Assembly: GCA_963575645.1 (NCBI GenBank)
Contig: OY754465.1
Coordinates: 42,186,401-42,250,400, forward strand
Length of the DNA: 64,000 nt
Source: Xanthostigma xanthostigma
Taxonomy: Eukaryota; Arthropoda; Insecta; Raphidioptera; Raphidiidae
Direction: 5' to 3'
Shown in pieces: positions 33,631-44,441 of the stretch. Every line of letters begins with the position of its first letter. Positions within the stretch are counted from its first letter, which is position 1. The translations under genes and the position numbers were made by a program. The notes below the pieces were generated by a model. It was not told where the DNA came from, ran no database searches, and was given only the letters and a program-made list of their open reading frames with translations.

Positions 33631-34311
33631 GCTGCTAATAGATATCTTAACTAAAAAATTTTTTTAGCGCAGTAGCGTAAAATTGATTCATGAAGTTGAA
33701 ACTGTAATGAAACGTTGCAGTGTACATATACTATAAAAACTAACGCTGTGGAACTTCTTGATTTGGTCGGTTATCATCTATGCGAAATGGATAACCGGTA
33801 ATCAATTAACCGGTTTTTACATGTTCATAACCGCAGTTTTTACATAAACTTTGACCGATTAACCGATTCAGCGTACTTTTTTCTATCGGACGCGTTAGTG
33901 TTAAACATATCTGAGATATTTTTTATACGTTATGCAAATATGCATTTTTTATAACACTAAACGCTTTTAGGCCTATTTGATATTACAGAAAAAGGACAAC
34001 TGAATTAATTCCGACTATCCAAAACCATGTATCTGTTTTAGTTTCAAAGAAATAAGCGTTAATATGTATATTTTTTTTAGAAAAAATTTGAAACGGCATA
34101 ACTTCTAACCAAAAAGGATACAAAGGCAAGAGTTGTCGGAATCGATTCTGCATATTTTTTCTATAAGAATAATCTCAGTTGTAAGTTATATGTAAACAAT
34201 ATCTAACAGGTTTTGAGGTTTTTTAGAAGGATACACCCTTTTTAGAATGTTGAGAAATCCAAAATTAAATTCGCTTATACTGAAAGTGTTAGGAGTAGGT
34301 ATAGCCTACCG
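33631..34311. other. no gene; possible eroded hAT end
   Basis: 33760-33870 is built from GGTTATC / ATAACCGG / ATTAACCGG / CCGATTAACCGATT strings, like the ends of hAT elements that start with repeated ACCGGTTAA motifs. No partner end or duplication seen. Confidence 0.4.
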
Positions 34312-34442
34312 CAGGGGTCGGCAACCTTCTTTGGACCCGGGTAAAAATCGACCAAAATGTGGGTATTAAAGTGACGTTTGGGTCAGAGATATTTTCATAT
34401 TAAAACAGTCTTTTTGTAAATAAAGGTTAGACATGTTTTGTT

Positions 34443-34715
34443 GTGCTTGGCATTTTTTTTCTGTCGAAAAAAATGCGTCAAAAAATCTGTATTAAATTTT
34501 GTGTGAAAAATAAAATTAAGTGCTCCAACGCACTTGACATGTTGACTATGACATGTAGCGAGTCTACTTTGAGCATTAAAAATTTTTATAAGTGGTACAA
34601 GCGGAACAGCTCAAGGCCATACCAAAAAGCGCACATCAGAAGTGCTTCGAGAATTGAAAAAACTCGGGTCGCAGTGCGAAACCCTGCCGACAATATAGTG
34701 TATTTGCTTTTATAA
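34443..34715 (+). pseudogene. mariner transposase N-terminal (HTH) fragment
   Basis: Codons 11-53 of the open frame read MRQKICIKFCVKNKIKCSNA, LDMLTMTCSESTLSIKNFYK, WYKR. This matches the first helix-turn-helix of mariner transposases (E/RQR.CIKFC.KLGKS..E..EMLR.AFGE..LS...VFEW.KRF). The frame ends after about 35 more residues that are not mariner-like (RPYQKAHIRS...), at or into the TIR element that starts at 34696. The catalytic domain is absent. It lies inside a hAT element; either the mariner inserted there or the hAT captured it. Confidence 0.65.
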
Positions 34716-35197
34716 GCAGTGTGGCTCTATTGTATGAAATTAACTTTGTTTTTGGACAAAATAAAAAAAATTACCCTCTAATAAACCCCTTAAAACAACA
34801 TTTTTTTACTTAATTTCAATACTACATACCAATTCAACATCTGTACCAAATTATATACACCCTTCAGTATGTAAATCCATATCAGTAAACTTGCGTTTTC
34901 ATAAAACTTGTAAGTCCGGTCCTGTCGGGCCGATTTTATTTAAATTTTAGCAGCACATTTCAATAATTTCTAAAAGGTTAAATTTCAAATTTGAAGTGAT
35001 TCTGAGAATTTTTTCCTTATTTTTGGGCCCAAAAACATTTTTCAACCCCTAAATACCCCCCTTAAAATGGCCCGATCGGGCCCATTTTAAATAGGCTTCT
35101 TGCGATGATGGATTCCAACATGTGGACCAAATTTCGTTTCAATCGATTAAGTCTGTCGAGAGTTATCGTGGTCACACATATATATATATATATATAA

Positions 35198-35238
<41 letters not shown>

Positions 35239-35370
35239 TATATAAACATTTCCAAAAATGGTGCCAAACTTCTTAGAAACTTATGAAACGTCGAGAAATT
35301 TTGGTCCGACCCCTAGGTCCCGCCATCCGACCGACGCCAATAGTGTAAGTGCCTTATGGCAAATACACTA
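34656..35370. mobile_element. TAGTGTATTTGC TIR element, copy 1
   Basis: The element proper (34696-35370) is bounded by TAGTGTATTTGC and GCAAATACACTA. It contains GCCCGATCGGGCCCATTTTA, GGACCAAATTTCG, TTAAGTCTGTCGAGAG and a long TA dinucleotide run (about 35177-35245). A reverse-oriented copy is at 40053-40614. Similarity continues about 40 bp beyond the left end (ACCCTGCCGACAATA in both), so the transposed unit may begin near 34656. Confidence 0.8.
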
Positions 35371-35725
35371 AAAAGCTCTGGCACAAGTGTATTATTATAT
35401 CTGAGCTGGATTACTTTGAAGGGGACAAAATAGATATTCATGAATGAATAAATATTTTTCGAGAAAAATAAAGTCACCTTTTTTCATGAATAAATCTCGT
35501 TCATAAACACTTATATGCGTATAAGATCCATGGTACACGAACTAAAATGTTCTTAGAACTTATATATTTTCAATTTTTTTTTATTCTCAAAATGTTTGTT
35601 TCGTGTTTGTTTTATGATTTATTTTTATATATTAGGTATACTTAATTTTCGGATCTAAAGTGGGTCACTTGAAATTATCAAATGGGTCACTCGGTGACCC
35701 GCGGGTCATAGGTTGCCAACCCCTG

Positions 35726-36055
35726 TTCTACCAAATTGATTAAAACTGAACTTTGTATGCAATGCCTGTTACAAATTGAGTTCTTGACAACAAAGACCTC
35801 TTACTCTGCTATACTTAAGACATAATACTAAAAGATCTGTTTACAAAATAATACTAAAAGATCAACTACACAGAAATATGAACATGGTATCGAACGATTC
35901 CTAGGATATCAAAACGGGATCATCTATTAAAATAAAAAATAAGTCAATACCGTAGAAGAGATGAGAAGTAAAAAAAAAATATTGTTGAAATTATGTAAAT
36001 GGAGATTCCAATATTATTATTAGAAGGTATTTATTGACACAATTGATTAATGCCA
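35726..36055. other. no gene seen
   Basis: Short direct repetition of AATACTAAAAGATC (35826-35865). A minus-strand AATAAA at 36027-36032 lies just downstream of the candidate stop at 36056. Confidence 0.45.
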
Positions 36056-36262
36056 TTATAATGATAATGGTTGTTGAGGGTATTTGTTCTTACGATGTGT
36101 AACAGAAGACGAGTAAAGGATTGTTGGCGTCAGGTCGTTGAATATGTCACCAGATCGATTGGCACTCGATAGCAGCAGGTAGTTATTTGTGTATAAACCA
36201 CCTATCCACCCACTTCTACATACCACTGTGTCATATACAATGTGTTCCAGGGTAGATATAAT
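36056..36262 (-). CDS. candidate 3' terminal coding segment, unknown
   Basis: Minus strand, open from an acceptor-like TTTACCCGAG^AATTC to a stop at 36056-36058: STLEHIVYDTVVCRSGWIGG, LYTNNYLLLSSANRSGDIFN, DLTPTILYSSSVTHRKNKYP, QQPLSL. AATAAA occurs 24-29 nt after the stop (36027-36032, minus strand), as expected of a transcript end. There is no ATG, so it would be a last exon or a mobile-element 3' end. Composition is protein-like but I do not recognise it. The next minus-strand open segment upstream is at 37192-37461; splice phases I could propose do not match. Confidence 0.25.
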   Translation of the reverse strand: MISTLEHIVYDTVVCRSGWIGGLYTNNYLLLSSANRSGDIFNDLTPTILYSSSVTHRKNKYPQQPLSL

Positions 36263-37191
36263 GAATTCTCGGGTAAATAATTAAATAGACTTGAGAACAG
36301 CATAGCTCATTGCCGTTGATTAAATGACGTTTCAGTGTCTTGTCTATTCTTGGATTCTAACACGAAAACTGGTAATTGAATTTTTAATTTATTATAAAAA
36401 ATTGAGAATATGAATTTATACCAGCATATATAAATAAATAATTTCAAAATAGAATAAGTAGCTCCATCACCTAATTACGCTCTGGAAACTGATTAGTTTT
36501 CATTAATATCAAAGTCCTATGGGATAGATATCTTTCTTAACGCATCCGCTCTACGTTCTATTGAATTTCATAAATCTAAAATCTACTCCAGGGAAGCCAG
36601 GGTGCAAAACTAGTATTTAATACCTTTACATTTTTTGTTAAAAAAAGGCCAGACGTTTTTATATTCAATTATTTTCTAAAAAATGATTTGTGCAAAAAAT
36701 CGAAGAAGAGCATTTTTTAGAATTTTATTGAAATTGTGTTTGTTATAATAATTATTGGATCGTGGGAAAGTAGACTTCTGGTAAATAAACATTTTTCTAC
36801 GATCCAATATTTATTATTTCAACATGGACGCGATTATAAACTTTATTTAATGTTAGACAAATAATTCTTAATAAGGAAAAATTGGACATTAATTTAACTG
36901 AATAAGACCGGCCATAACAGTGGAAAATATTTATTTATTGTATTTGTAATTTGGACAATGCAAATCATGAACTCAAAGAATCGGAGTAATCCGAGGAGAC
37001 AAGGTGGACCCGAGAGTAACGTCCGGTGCAACCTAAAGATAAGAACTAATAAAAAATAATACATGGTTAATGTATTCTCAACAAAAGCTTATCAGGTAGG
37101 CTAACAGGTTCTGGATTGACATGAAAGTTGGAAAATTTTACATTTCTAAAACAAATGACAGCTTGTCATTTTTTACAAAAAATTATTAACT
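36263..37191. other. no gene seen
   Basis: AT-rich; AATATTATTGGATCGTGGG / CTACGATCCAATATTTATTA (36750-36825) forms a short inverted repeat. Confidence 0.45.
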
Positions 37192-37461
37192 TTAGTTTAT
37201 AAAGTGAGCTTTTAGCGTAGCATAATAAACCCTAGGTTCAGTTGGTTGGGACCATAATGTTATTAATTTATAAATGATAAATTTGTATTTTTCATCTATT
37301 CTAGGACATACTGTATATACTCCATCGCTCTGTGTGTAATAGGAAGTGAAAGCTTCAACTAAAACCTCACTTGGGTTCAAATCCTTCATCATCACAGATG
37401 GCGATTCCACCGTGCGTAGGTAAAGTTTCCTGGGAGAAGCGCATCTGTCAACTTTATCTGT
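37192..37461 (-). CDS. candidate coding segment, unknown
   Basis: Minus strand, 89 codons between stops: TDKVDRCASPRKLYLRTVES, PSVMMKDLNPSEVLVEAFTS, YYTQSDGVYTVCPRIDEKYK, FIIYKLITLWSQPTEPRVYY, ATLKAHFIN. The first 50 codons look best. A GTATGT donor (exon end at 37312, after ...SDGVYT) and acceptor-like CTAACTAG / AGACAG at 37460-37470 could make this an internal exon of about 150 nt. The rest also stays open, so either reading is possible. No repeat copy was found in the window and no family is recognised. On the plus strand a good acceptor (TTTTTCATCTATTCTAG at 37303) coincides, a caution about chance sites. Confidence 0.28.
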   Translation of the reverse strand, partial: TDKVDRCASPRKLYLRTVESPSVMMKDLNPSEVLVEAFTSYYTQSDGVYTVCPRIDEKYKFIIYKLITLWSQPTEPRVYYATLKAHFIN

Positions 37462-38774
37462 CTAGTTAGATAAGTTTTTATTCTGTTTTTACAACTCCCA
37501 GTTTATTGTATATTCATTATCAACGAAGAAGAGTTTGTAAAATTAAATTATTTACTTGCACTTGGGAGTTCAGGTTAGGCCTATTTTTGAAAATTGATAT
37601 TTTTTTTTAATAATCTATATCGATTTGAAGAGTTTGTTTGTTTGGATGATTGAACGCGCAAATCTCAGGAACTACTGGCTCGAATTGAATGTTTTGTTGT
37701 TGGATAGTACATTTATCAAGGAAGGCTATAGGCTATATAATATCACGACCAATAGGAGCAAAGCATCAATGAAAAATATTGAAAAATATAACTCAAAATT
37801 TGTCCGTCCGACAGAAAATTTTGAACGGTAACTACGATCATCATGTAATTTGGACACAACATTCATCTCGGTAAACTAAGATGAATGTGCGTACACATGT
37901 CCCTCCCCCCCATTCGTACTCTTGCACTCAGGTGAATCCGGGCGGGACCGCTATTTAATATAAAATACAAAAAAAATACAAAGTTAAAGAATAACATCTA
38001 CTTGATCTTAATTATCTACGTTTCAAAATATAGGTATTATGGCTTCTTGAAGATCTTAAAAAAATAGCAAATGTTATTTTATTCTATTTCGTAATTTTAT
38101 AATACTATTCCTGCATTCAATGATAAATTTTTCACGTGATGGTTTTTAGCCGTTTTGGGGGGTTACGCAACCCCAAAGAGAAGTTTTAATATCACCACCG
38201 CTCAACATATTCACATGTTCGTCCGCCACTAACATATACCAATACACACCTTATTAACACGCGTCCTCCGTCATCGTGGAAGGTTATATAAAACCACCGT
38301 TATTTCATAGTTTTAAGTTTTCACTTCTGTCGGTAGTCCTCAATGACTGCCCGTTTTTTTTTATATATAAAAATTGTCTTAGTGAAGAGAAAAAACCTAG
38401 AAGAATGAGTAAATTATTATTATTTATCATTTAAAACAAACTATTTCCATTTAACGGTAATTTTATAAATGAGGCACTTTCTGTGCCGGTAAGGTATTTT
38501 AATTACAGCGCGATTGCATTTGGAAAGTTTCGCCTGCGTTTCCCTTGTGAAGATGTTATTGCAAACAAGAGGTGAAGTCAAATTAACGGTCATTATCATA
38601 TCACATCATGTACTCCCCATGCAACATCACCATTCATTACGCTAGATGATGAAGAGTATCCAGACAATATATCACGAATTTACACGCTTTTTTATAAAAA
38701 AATTAACAAAAAAATCTGTTGCTAAGCAGAAACAAGTCTAAACAAAATTCAAAATTTCAGTTAATGATAATCAA
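37462..38774. other. no gene seen; TATA-like string and a hairpin
   Basis: TTGGGGGGTTACGCAACCCCAA (38154-38175) is a short GC-rich hairpin. TATATAAA at 38285-38292 is followed about 25 bp on by TTCATAGTTT; a promoter is possible but unsupported by any coding start. Confidence 0.35.
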
Positions 38775-39545
38775 TTATTCAAATCTTTTATTTATGTCTG
38801 ATTAGAACTCTTAAATAAAAACTCAAATAAATAAATAAATAAATAAATAAAACTCAATAAATAAAATTATCGACCAATTTTTCAAACAACTACATTAACA
38901 ACAATATCTAAAATTCAATACATAAACGTTTCAGTCCGGATCTTCTTCAGAAACGTTAATGTATTGAATTTTAGATATTTTTACCCGACTGCGGCGCAGC
39001 CAAAAAGAAAGGGTTATAAGTATAGCAGTCTATCAAAGCCTGTATTTACAGATGTTCCACGGTAGCGCCTAAACTATTCATCCGATTTTGATAAATAAAT
39101 TGTCAATTGATTCGTTATTACGGTCTGGGTAACATAGGCTACATTTATTTTTGAATTTTGGTCCCAGGGATGAGCAAATTGAAAACATAAAATATAATTA
39201 AAAAAAAAATAATTAAAATAAAAAATAAGTTCAAAAACTAAAACACGATTACTGAAAAGTATGAAACAAGAAAATATTCTCATCTGAGGATAGCCGTGGT
39301 CGTATGCCACCTACCTTAACAAAAAAAATACATTTTAACAATAGTAAAGTACATCACGCTATACATCTAGAGGGCGCCATATGACCATATTATATTATGT
39401 GAGGTGGTATACGACCATGGCTATCCTCAGATGAAAATATTTTCTTGTTTCATAATTTTCACTAGTCGGGTTTTAGTTTTTGAACTTTTTTTTAGTTAAT
39501 ATAATTGTCTGAAAAATTGGTCGACAATTTTATTTATTAATCAAT
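38775..39545. mobile_element. family A foldback split by an insertion
   Basis: CAAATCTTTTATTTATGTCT, GATTAGAACTCTT, AAATTATCGACCAATTTTTC and a central palindrome (AATATCTAAAATTCAATACA with its inverse around AAGAAGATCCGGACT) run to 38982. The missing right arm, TTGTCTGAAAAATTGGTCGA then CAATTTTATTTATT, is at 39504-39540. Between them lies other repeat material (38983-39495). A six-fold AAATA run sits at 38822-38850. Confidence 0.75.
38983..39495. mobile_element. ACCCGACT...AGTCGGGT repeat nested in family A
   Basis: Starts ACCCGACTGCGGCGCAGCCA, AAAAG.AAGGGTTATAAGT, TGTTCCACGGTAGCG..AAAC and ATCCGATTTTGAT, the 5' part of a very common insect repeat. The opposite AGTCGGGT is at 39464-39471. 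Within it, 39212-39495 forms an 85-bp-armed foldback: ACAAGAAAATATTCTCATCT, GAGGATAGCCGTGGTCGTAT, GCCACCTAC against GAGGTGGTATACGACCATGG, CTATCCTCAGATGAAAATAT. Confidence 0.7.
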
Positions 39546-40052
39546 TATTATGTATAATAAAAAATAGTTTTTCATTGGACATTTTTTTTCGTAAGTGTGC
39601 AAGAATCTTTAAAAAACCTAAATTCTAGCTTTAGAAAACTAAATCTAGAATAATTGAAACTCACTGTTCAGAATTATTTGATAATATTAAAAATACTATC
39701 ATTAATATTTTTATAAATTTAAAATAAATAAAATGCATTAAAATTTGCGTTAATTGTTACATCGGTTTGTTTCTTAAGTGTAGCTAATAGAAACTCAAAA
39801 CAAAACAATGTTGTGGTCTACAATACAGTGTATTAATGTCGTCTCAAAAAGATCCACACCGGTGTTTCCAACTATAGCCACGGATTACACCTAACCACAT
39901 TATCGCAGCTCCGTACGGTAGTCGGGCAAATGGTCATCTTTGCAATTTCCATGAATATTTGTTTCTTTTCTTAAAATTAGTTCAGTGGCTTGTGAAATTT
40001 TAGGGAACAAAGATACAAACATGCTTCAAAGTGTCAAAGACATAAACTATTT
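39546..40052. other. no gene seen
   Basis: AT-rich spacer with a short less AT-rich part near 39850-39930. Confidence 0.5.
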
Positions 40053-40660
40053 TAGTGTATTTGCCATAAGGCATTTACACTATTGGCATTGGTCGGACCA
40101 ACATTTTTCGAGTTTCAAAGCGGCCTGAACATTTTGGCACCATTTTTGAAAATAATACGTACATTGTACACATATGTATAGTGTACATGGGTTAGCACGA
40201 TAGTCTCGACAGACTTAATTGATTTAAACAAAATTTGGTCCACATGTTTAAATTTATCACCTCACGAAGCCTATTTAAAATGGGCCCAATCGGGTCTTTT
40301 TAAGGGAGGTGTTTAGGAGTTGAAAAAAAAAATTGGGTTCAAAAATACTGAAAAATGTAAGAATCGTTTCAAATTTGAAATTTAACCCTTTAGTAAAAAT
40401 TTAAATAAAATCGGCCGGGCAGAAAACTCTAGTTTACCGATATGAATTTACTTACTGAAGGATGTATTTAATTTGATGCAGATGTTAGATTGAAATTAGG
40501 TAAAAAAATATTATTTTAAGGGATGCCTTAGGGGTTATTTTTTTTTATTTTCTCCTAAAAGAAAGTTAAAGTTCACATAGTACATCCACACTGCATGTAT
40601 TAGCAAATACACTATATTGTCGGCAGGGTTTTGGCTCTGCAAACCGAGTTTTTTTATTCA
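40053..40660. mobile_element. TAGTGTATTTGC TIR element, copy 2 (inverted)
   Basis: TAGTGTATTTGCCATAAGGC at the left and GCAAATACACTA at 40603-40614, reverse complement of 34696-35370: AAATGGGCCCAATCGGG, TCGACAGACTTAATTGATTT, GGTCCACATGTTTAAAT and the shared outer TATTGTCGGCAGGGTTTTGG (40615-40634). The AT dinucleotide run of copy 1 is replaced by a short GTACATTGTACACATATG stretch. Confidence 0.8.
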
Positions 40661-41329
40661 CCGTTGTCGGGTGAAACAAAATATTGTAACAAATTAATTC
40701 TTAAACTACAAAGCTCTTAGATTAGACCAAAATGTTAAGACGTTATACGGTAGCGTTAATTTATAAAATTTCAAAATAAATATTTAACTTTAAAGTTTTT
40801 ACAAGTTTTCTTGTACGTTAATATCAGTATGAAGTATGCGCGCAGTTTATAAAATTGATTAAAGTTTTGCTGTATAAGAAATTAAGTTCAGAAATTAAAA
40901 TATTACATATTTCATACAATACTGTCGCAGCGTAAAGTAATGCATAAGACTACATATTATAAATTCATCAGATTTGAATTCTGTATATATTATTACATAA
41001 GCTGTATGACGGAATTAATAATTTAATCGTTATAAAACAAAACACTGTTCAACGCTGTAGAGTTAGATAGTTTACCGGATGTTTTCTGCGCGAAAACTTC
41101 TCAAGAAACACATAACAAGATTTTGCATATTACTATAATAAATTACAAATGCGCGCAGTGTCGCAACTAGACACGGGATATTTCGAGTGAAAATAATAGA
41201 ACAATTGGATTATCAAGGAGATCGATAGAACGCCGAATTCGTGAAACAAACGATCTGTGAAAAGCCTTCTTAACGGAATTATTTTTATACCAAAACTTGG
41301 CGTTAATTTATAATCCTACTATATTATTA
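40661..41329. other. no gene seen
   Basis: AT-rich spacer. Confidence 0.5.
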
Positions 41330-41945
41330 TTACACGAGCCTTTTATCATTCCAATTTTCAGCCCACAAGTGGAGAATGGTAGTTCTAGTTTAGGTTAAAC
41401 ATCATTTTTCAAAATATCTTTTCGTCTTCAGGTCCCTTGAAACAAAAACATATTTTTGGAAAAACTCTGTGAGTTTGTTATACCGTGAACACGGTACAGA
41501 TCAAACGGATAAACGGATGGAAACTAAATTTTGGGAGGATGTTTGGTATGCAAATATGAAGAACCTTATTGTTTTTGGGGAAAATAGGCGCATGCGCAGA
41601 AGTGATATATGTTATAACGGTGTTTTTTATATAATAATGGTTTACTTTTCATAACGTCCTATTATTATATTTATTTTTTCAAGAAAGTTTCGTTAAAAAT
41701 GTTTTTTTCTAAACTTTATAGTTTCGGAAATATTTTGAAAATAAAAAAAATCAACTGTTATACGTGGAACCTATTATGTAGGTAACCATGGCAACGAATA
41801 ACAAATATCATACTGAATACTAGCCATTACCCGCGTCACCTTACGCGATATCAGAAATTTTATTTTCTTTATTATAAGGTATCAAGTGTCAACATTTTGA
41901 AGCTGGAATAGTCCCGTCGCCCAATTGGCTGGAATTTTTTTTCTC
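41330..41945 (+). repeat. family Q repeat, copy with both halves
   Basis: About 615 bp, in order: TTCAAAATATCTTTTCGTCT, GGAAAAACTCTGTGAG, ACAGATCAAACGGATAAACG, TTTTGGGAGGATGTTTGGTA, GAACCTTATTGTTTTTGGGG, ACTTTATAGTTTCGGAAATA, CATGGCAACGAATAACAAAT, ACTAGCCATTACCCGCGTCA and CCCAATTGGCTGGAATTTT. Five copies or halves occur in the window. The 'ATCAAACGGATAAACGG' part recalls 3' tails of retroposons. No coding potential; class unknown. Confidence 0.75.
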
Positions 41946-42439
41946 GAAAACGGCTCTACTGATTTGGATGAAATTCACTATAAATGAGTCTCTGGGAGGA
42001 ACTATTTTAAATAAGTGTAGTTTTAACTAATATTTAAATAATAATGATTATCAGGTATATGGGTTTACATTACATATTAAACATCATGCAATATAATTAT
42101 TATAATAGTAATATACCAGTAAAACAAAAATGAGTGATATCCTCATAAGAAAATGTACGTGAGTGCAAACTGAATGACACTATTGATATCAAGTTGTCAA
42201 GACAAATCGAGAGTGTAGTAAGAATAAAATCATTAGAACGAGATCATCGATCGATGTCACAAAATATTTAATCTATATAAGAAAAATGTAAATGTTCGTT
42301 TATTCAAAATCTTAAATCTTTAAAAGAACTTCACCGATTAACACCGATTGACACATCGTTGCATTCGAATACGTGCGTGTTTTAATATACCTGCTGATAG
42401 AAAAATTGTTTTTTTGAAAAACAGCGCCATCTACGTTAA
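41946..42439. other. no gene seen
   Basis: AT-rich; the string AACAGCGCCATCTACG (42419-42434), common in insect repeats, precedes the Helitron remnant. Confidence 0.45.
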
Positions 42440-42590
42440 AGCAACACACGCACCATCAACAAAGCTCAGGGTCAATCTTTAGAACTACATCTCACATATA
42501 TGTTCTAGAGTCGGCAAACCAGACAATCTCTATTTCTGCCTAGACAATGGAACAACAAAAAATATTGTATAGGTATCCACAAGCATTGTG
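42440..42590 (+). pseudogene. Helitron RepHel helicase C-terminal fragment
   Basis: Plus strand 42440-42500 reads SNTRTINKAQGQSLELHLTY, then after a frame change CSRVGKPDNLYFCLDNGTTK, NIV and, after a 4-base insertion, a CCACAAGCATT end recalling YPQAL. TINKAQGQSLE and (C/S)SRVGKPDNL are the last two conserved helicase motifs of Pif1-like helicases as carried by Helitrons. The piece between them (..SCFSHGQLYVA) is shortened. It is the only coding trace of an autonomous Helitron here; the rest of the helicase and the Rep domain are missing. Such an element would have mobilised the short Helitrons at 31680, 46731 and 56411 (inference). Confidence 0.85.
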
Positions 42591-43249
42591 AAATTAAACA
42601 TATTAGAAACGTGTGCTTTCTCTTTTCTTTCTTTTCCATTAAACCTGACTAAGCCACGGCAAAGCGTTATTTATAAATCAATGATTTTATTTTGCATTCT
42701 CAATGAGTTCGTTCTATTAATTTTAGTCTTACTACACTCTCGATTTGTGCAAATAATTGGAATCAGTTATTTCACGATCTTCAAATTTACATTATAATTG
42801 TTTCTTTAAAGATTAAAATATCTCGAGATGTCTCGAGTGGTTATTCAAAATTATTCGAACGACCATATTTTTTAGTTTTAAAGCTCTTACCAACCAACAT
42901 ATTCATTAAAATTAGAGGCTCTAACTTTTTGTGAATAGTAACTGAGAGTAATATCCTCTATAAAAACGGAACCATTTTTTACGGTCTCCGCTTCCGTAAC
43001 TTTTATTCGCATAGAGATCCGAATCTGTTGATTCTTCCGGAATATGGAGCTCTATACTTCTTAGTATTTTGTAATACCGATTACTTTTTTTAAGTTACTC
43101 TATAAAGTATATCGTAATACGCATGCAGAATATATTATCATGAATTAAATAATATAGCACTTCTTAGAAAATCGATAAAAACTCCTAGGTTTAAAACAGT
43201 TGTCTATTTTCTGATGTTTATTTTTAGTGCTTCTTCAATATAATCCATT
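42591..43249. other. no gene seen
   Basis: AT-rich. 42958-43050 (GGAACCATTTTTTACGGTCT, CCGCTTCCGTAA) may be another repeat edge; no second copy in the window. Confidence 0.4.
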
Positions 43250-43912
43250 TCTTTTTTCTATTTTTGCATTATTTTGACATTTCAACATCACAAATGTCGG
43301 TATGGTACTACTAATTTAGGTCAAAATTCACTTTTCAAAATTTTACTATATTTTTCCATTTTGAGGTCCCCGAATCCAAAAACATATTTTTGTCAGTTTG
43401 TCTGTGAACACGATATAGATCAAACGGACTGAAACCAAATTGGAGGATGTTTGATATGTTAATATGAAGAGCCCTATTGTTTTTGGGGAAAATCAAAAAA
43501 GATATATACTATAATGTTGTTTTTTTATATAATAATGATATTCTTTTTAGAACTGTTTTATTATTCTATTTATTTTTAAGAGAGACTTTTGTAAAAAAAA
43601 CAAGTTTTTCCAAATTTTATAGTTTTGGAAATATTTTGAAAATAAAAAAAAGCTGTTCTTTTGTTTTGTAGATCTGCCAGAAAGAAATTAATCAAGCCTG
43701 CTTTAACTATTTTTTTCATGACGTGGAACATATTGTGTAGGTAATCATGCAAACGAGTAGACAATATCATAATAATTAATACTAGCCGATATAGTACCTA
43801 GCGTCACCGCACGCCTTAACAGAAATTTTATTTTCTTTATTATACTATATAAAATGCAATATTTTTTAAGTTGAAATGGTTCCGCCGCTCAATTGGCTGG
43901 AATTTTGTTTCA
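43250..43912 (+). repeat. family Q repeat
   Basis: AACACGATATAGATCAAACG, CCAAATTGGAGGATGTTTGA, AGAGCCCTATTGTTTTTGGG, GTAGATCTGCCAGAAAG, ACTAGCCGATATAGTACCTA, GCGTCACCGCACGCC and GCTCAATTGGCTGGAATTTT follow the same order as at 41330. Confidence 0.75.
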
Positions 43913-44441
43913 CAAAATTGTGCTTCAACACTTTTATGCTTTCGCAATGTTCAACCCCAATTCTTAAGAGGGTTTTATAATTAATTATAATTAGACCCTT
44001 GACAATAATAGAATAAATAAAATTGTATTACAATATCTGTGTTTAATTTAATTTTTCAACATTTTTGTTGATTTTCGTCTGTATGTTAACATCGCTATCA
44101 TTCTAAAATGACTAGAATGAAACATGATGCACTGTCAATTGATACTTAAACTTCATGTATACCAAATGAATTAAGTATGTAAAAATATCAATTCGGTACA
44201 TTTTGTATAGATGAGAATAATAGAACATGCATTTTCATAATAAATAAAACTTTTCATTTATAAAAAAAACCCGCAATACAAGATTGTGCTCAAAACTAGA
44301 TTTTCGAACTGATTGCATTTTCAAAACTCGTTTATCATTGGTCATAATTGAGGGTACCTATAATCAACTTTGTTTCATATATAGGCTTTTTTTATCAGCT
44401 ATCAGTACAGTTACGGACTGTTAGCTTAAGCAACGAATAAT
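43913..44441. other. no gene seen
   Basis: AT-rich spacer. Confidence 0.5.

Larger units (their letters stand above)
34312..35725. mobile_element. hAT element, 1414 bp, carrying other elements
   Basis: Ends CAGGGGTCGGCAACC and GGTTGCCAACCCCTG are inverted. Flanks GCCTACCG and TTCTACCA match at 5 of 8, so the copy is old. It contains a mariner transposase N-terminus (34473-34602) and a TIR element (34696-35370), both unrelated to hAT, so it has been a target at least twice. Confidence 0.82.

Noticed and set aside
34443..35725. single large autonomous transposon with its own transposase
   Set aside because: The encoded HTH is mariner-type while the ends are hAT-type and a third TIR family lies inside, so it is a nested composite.
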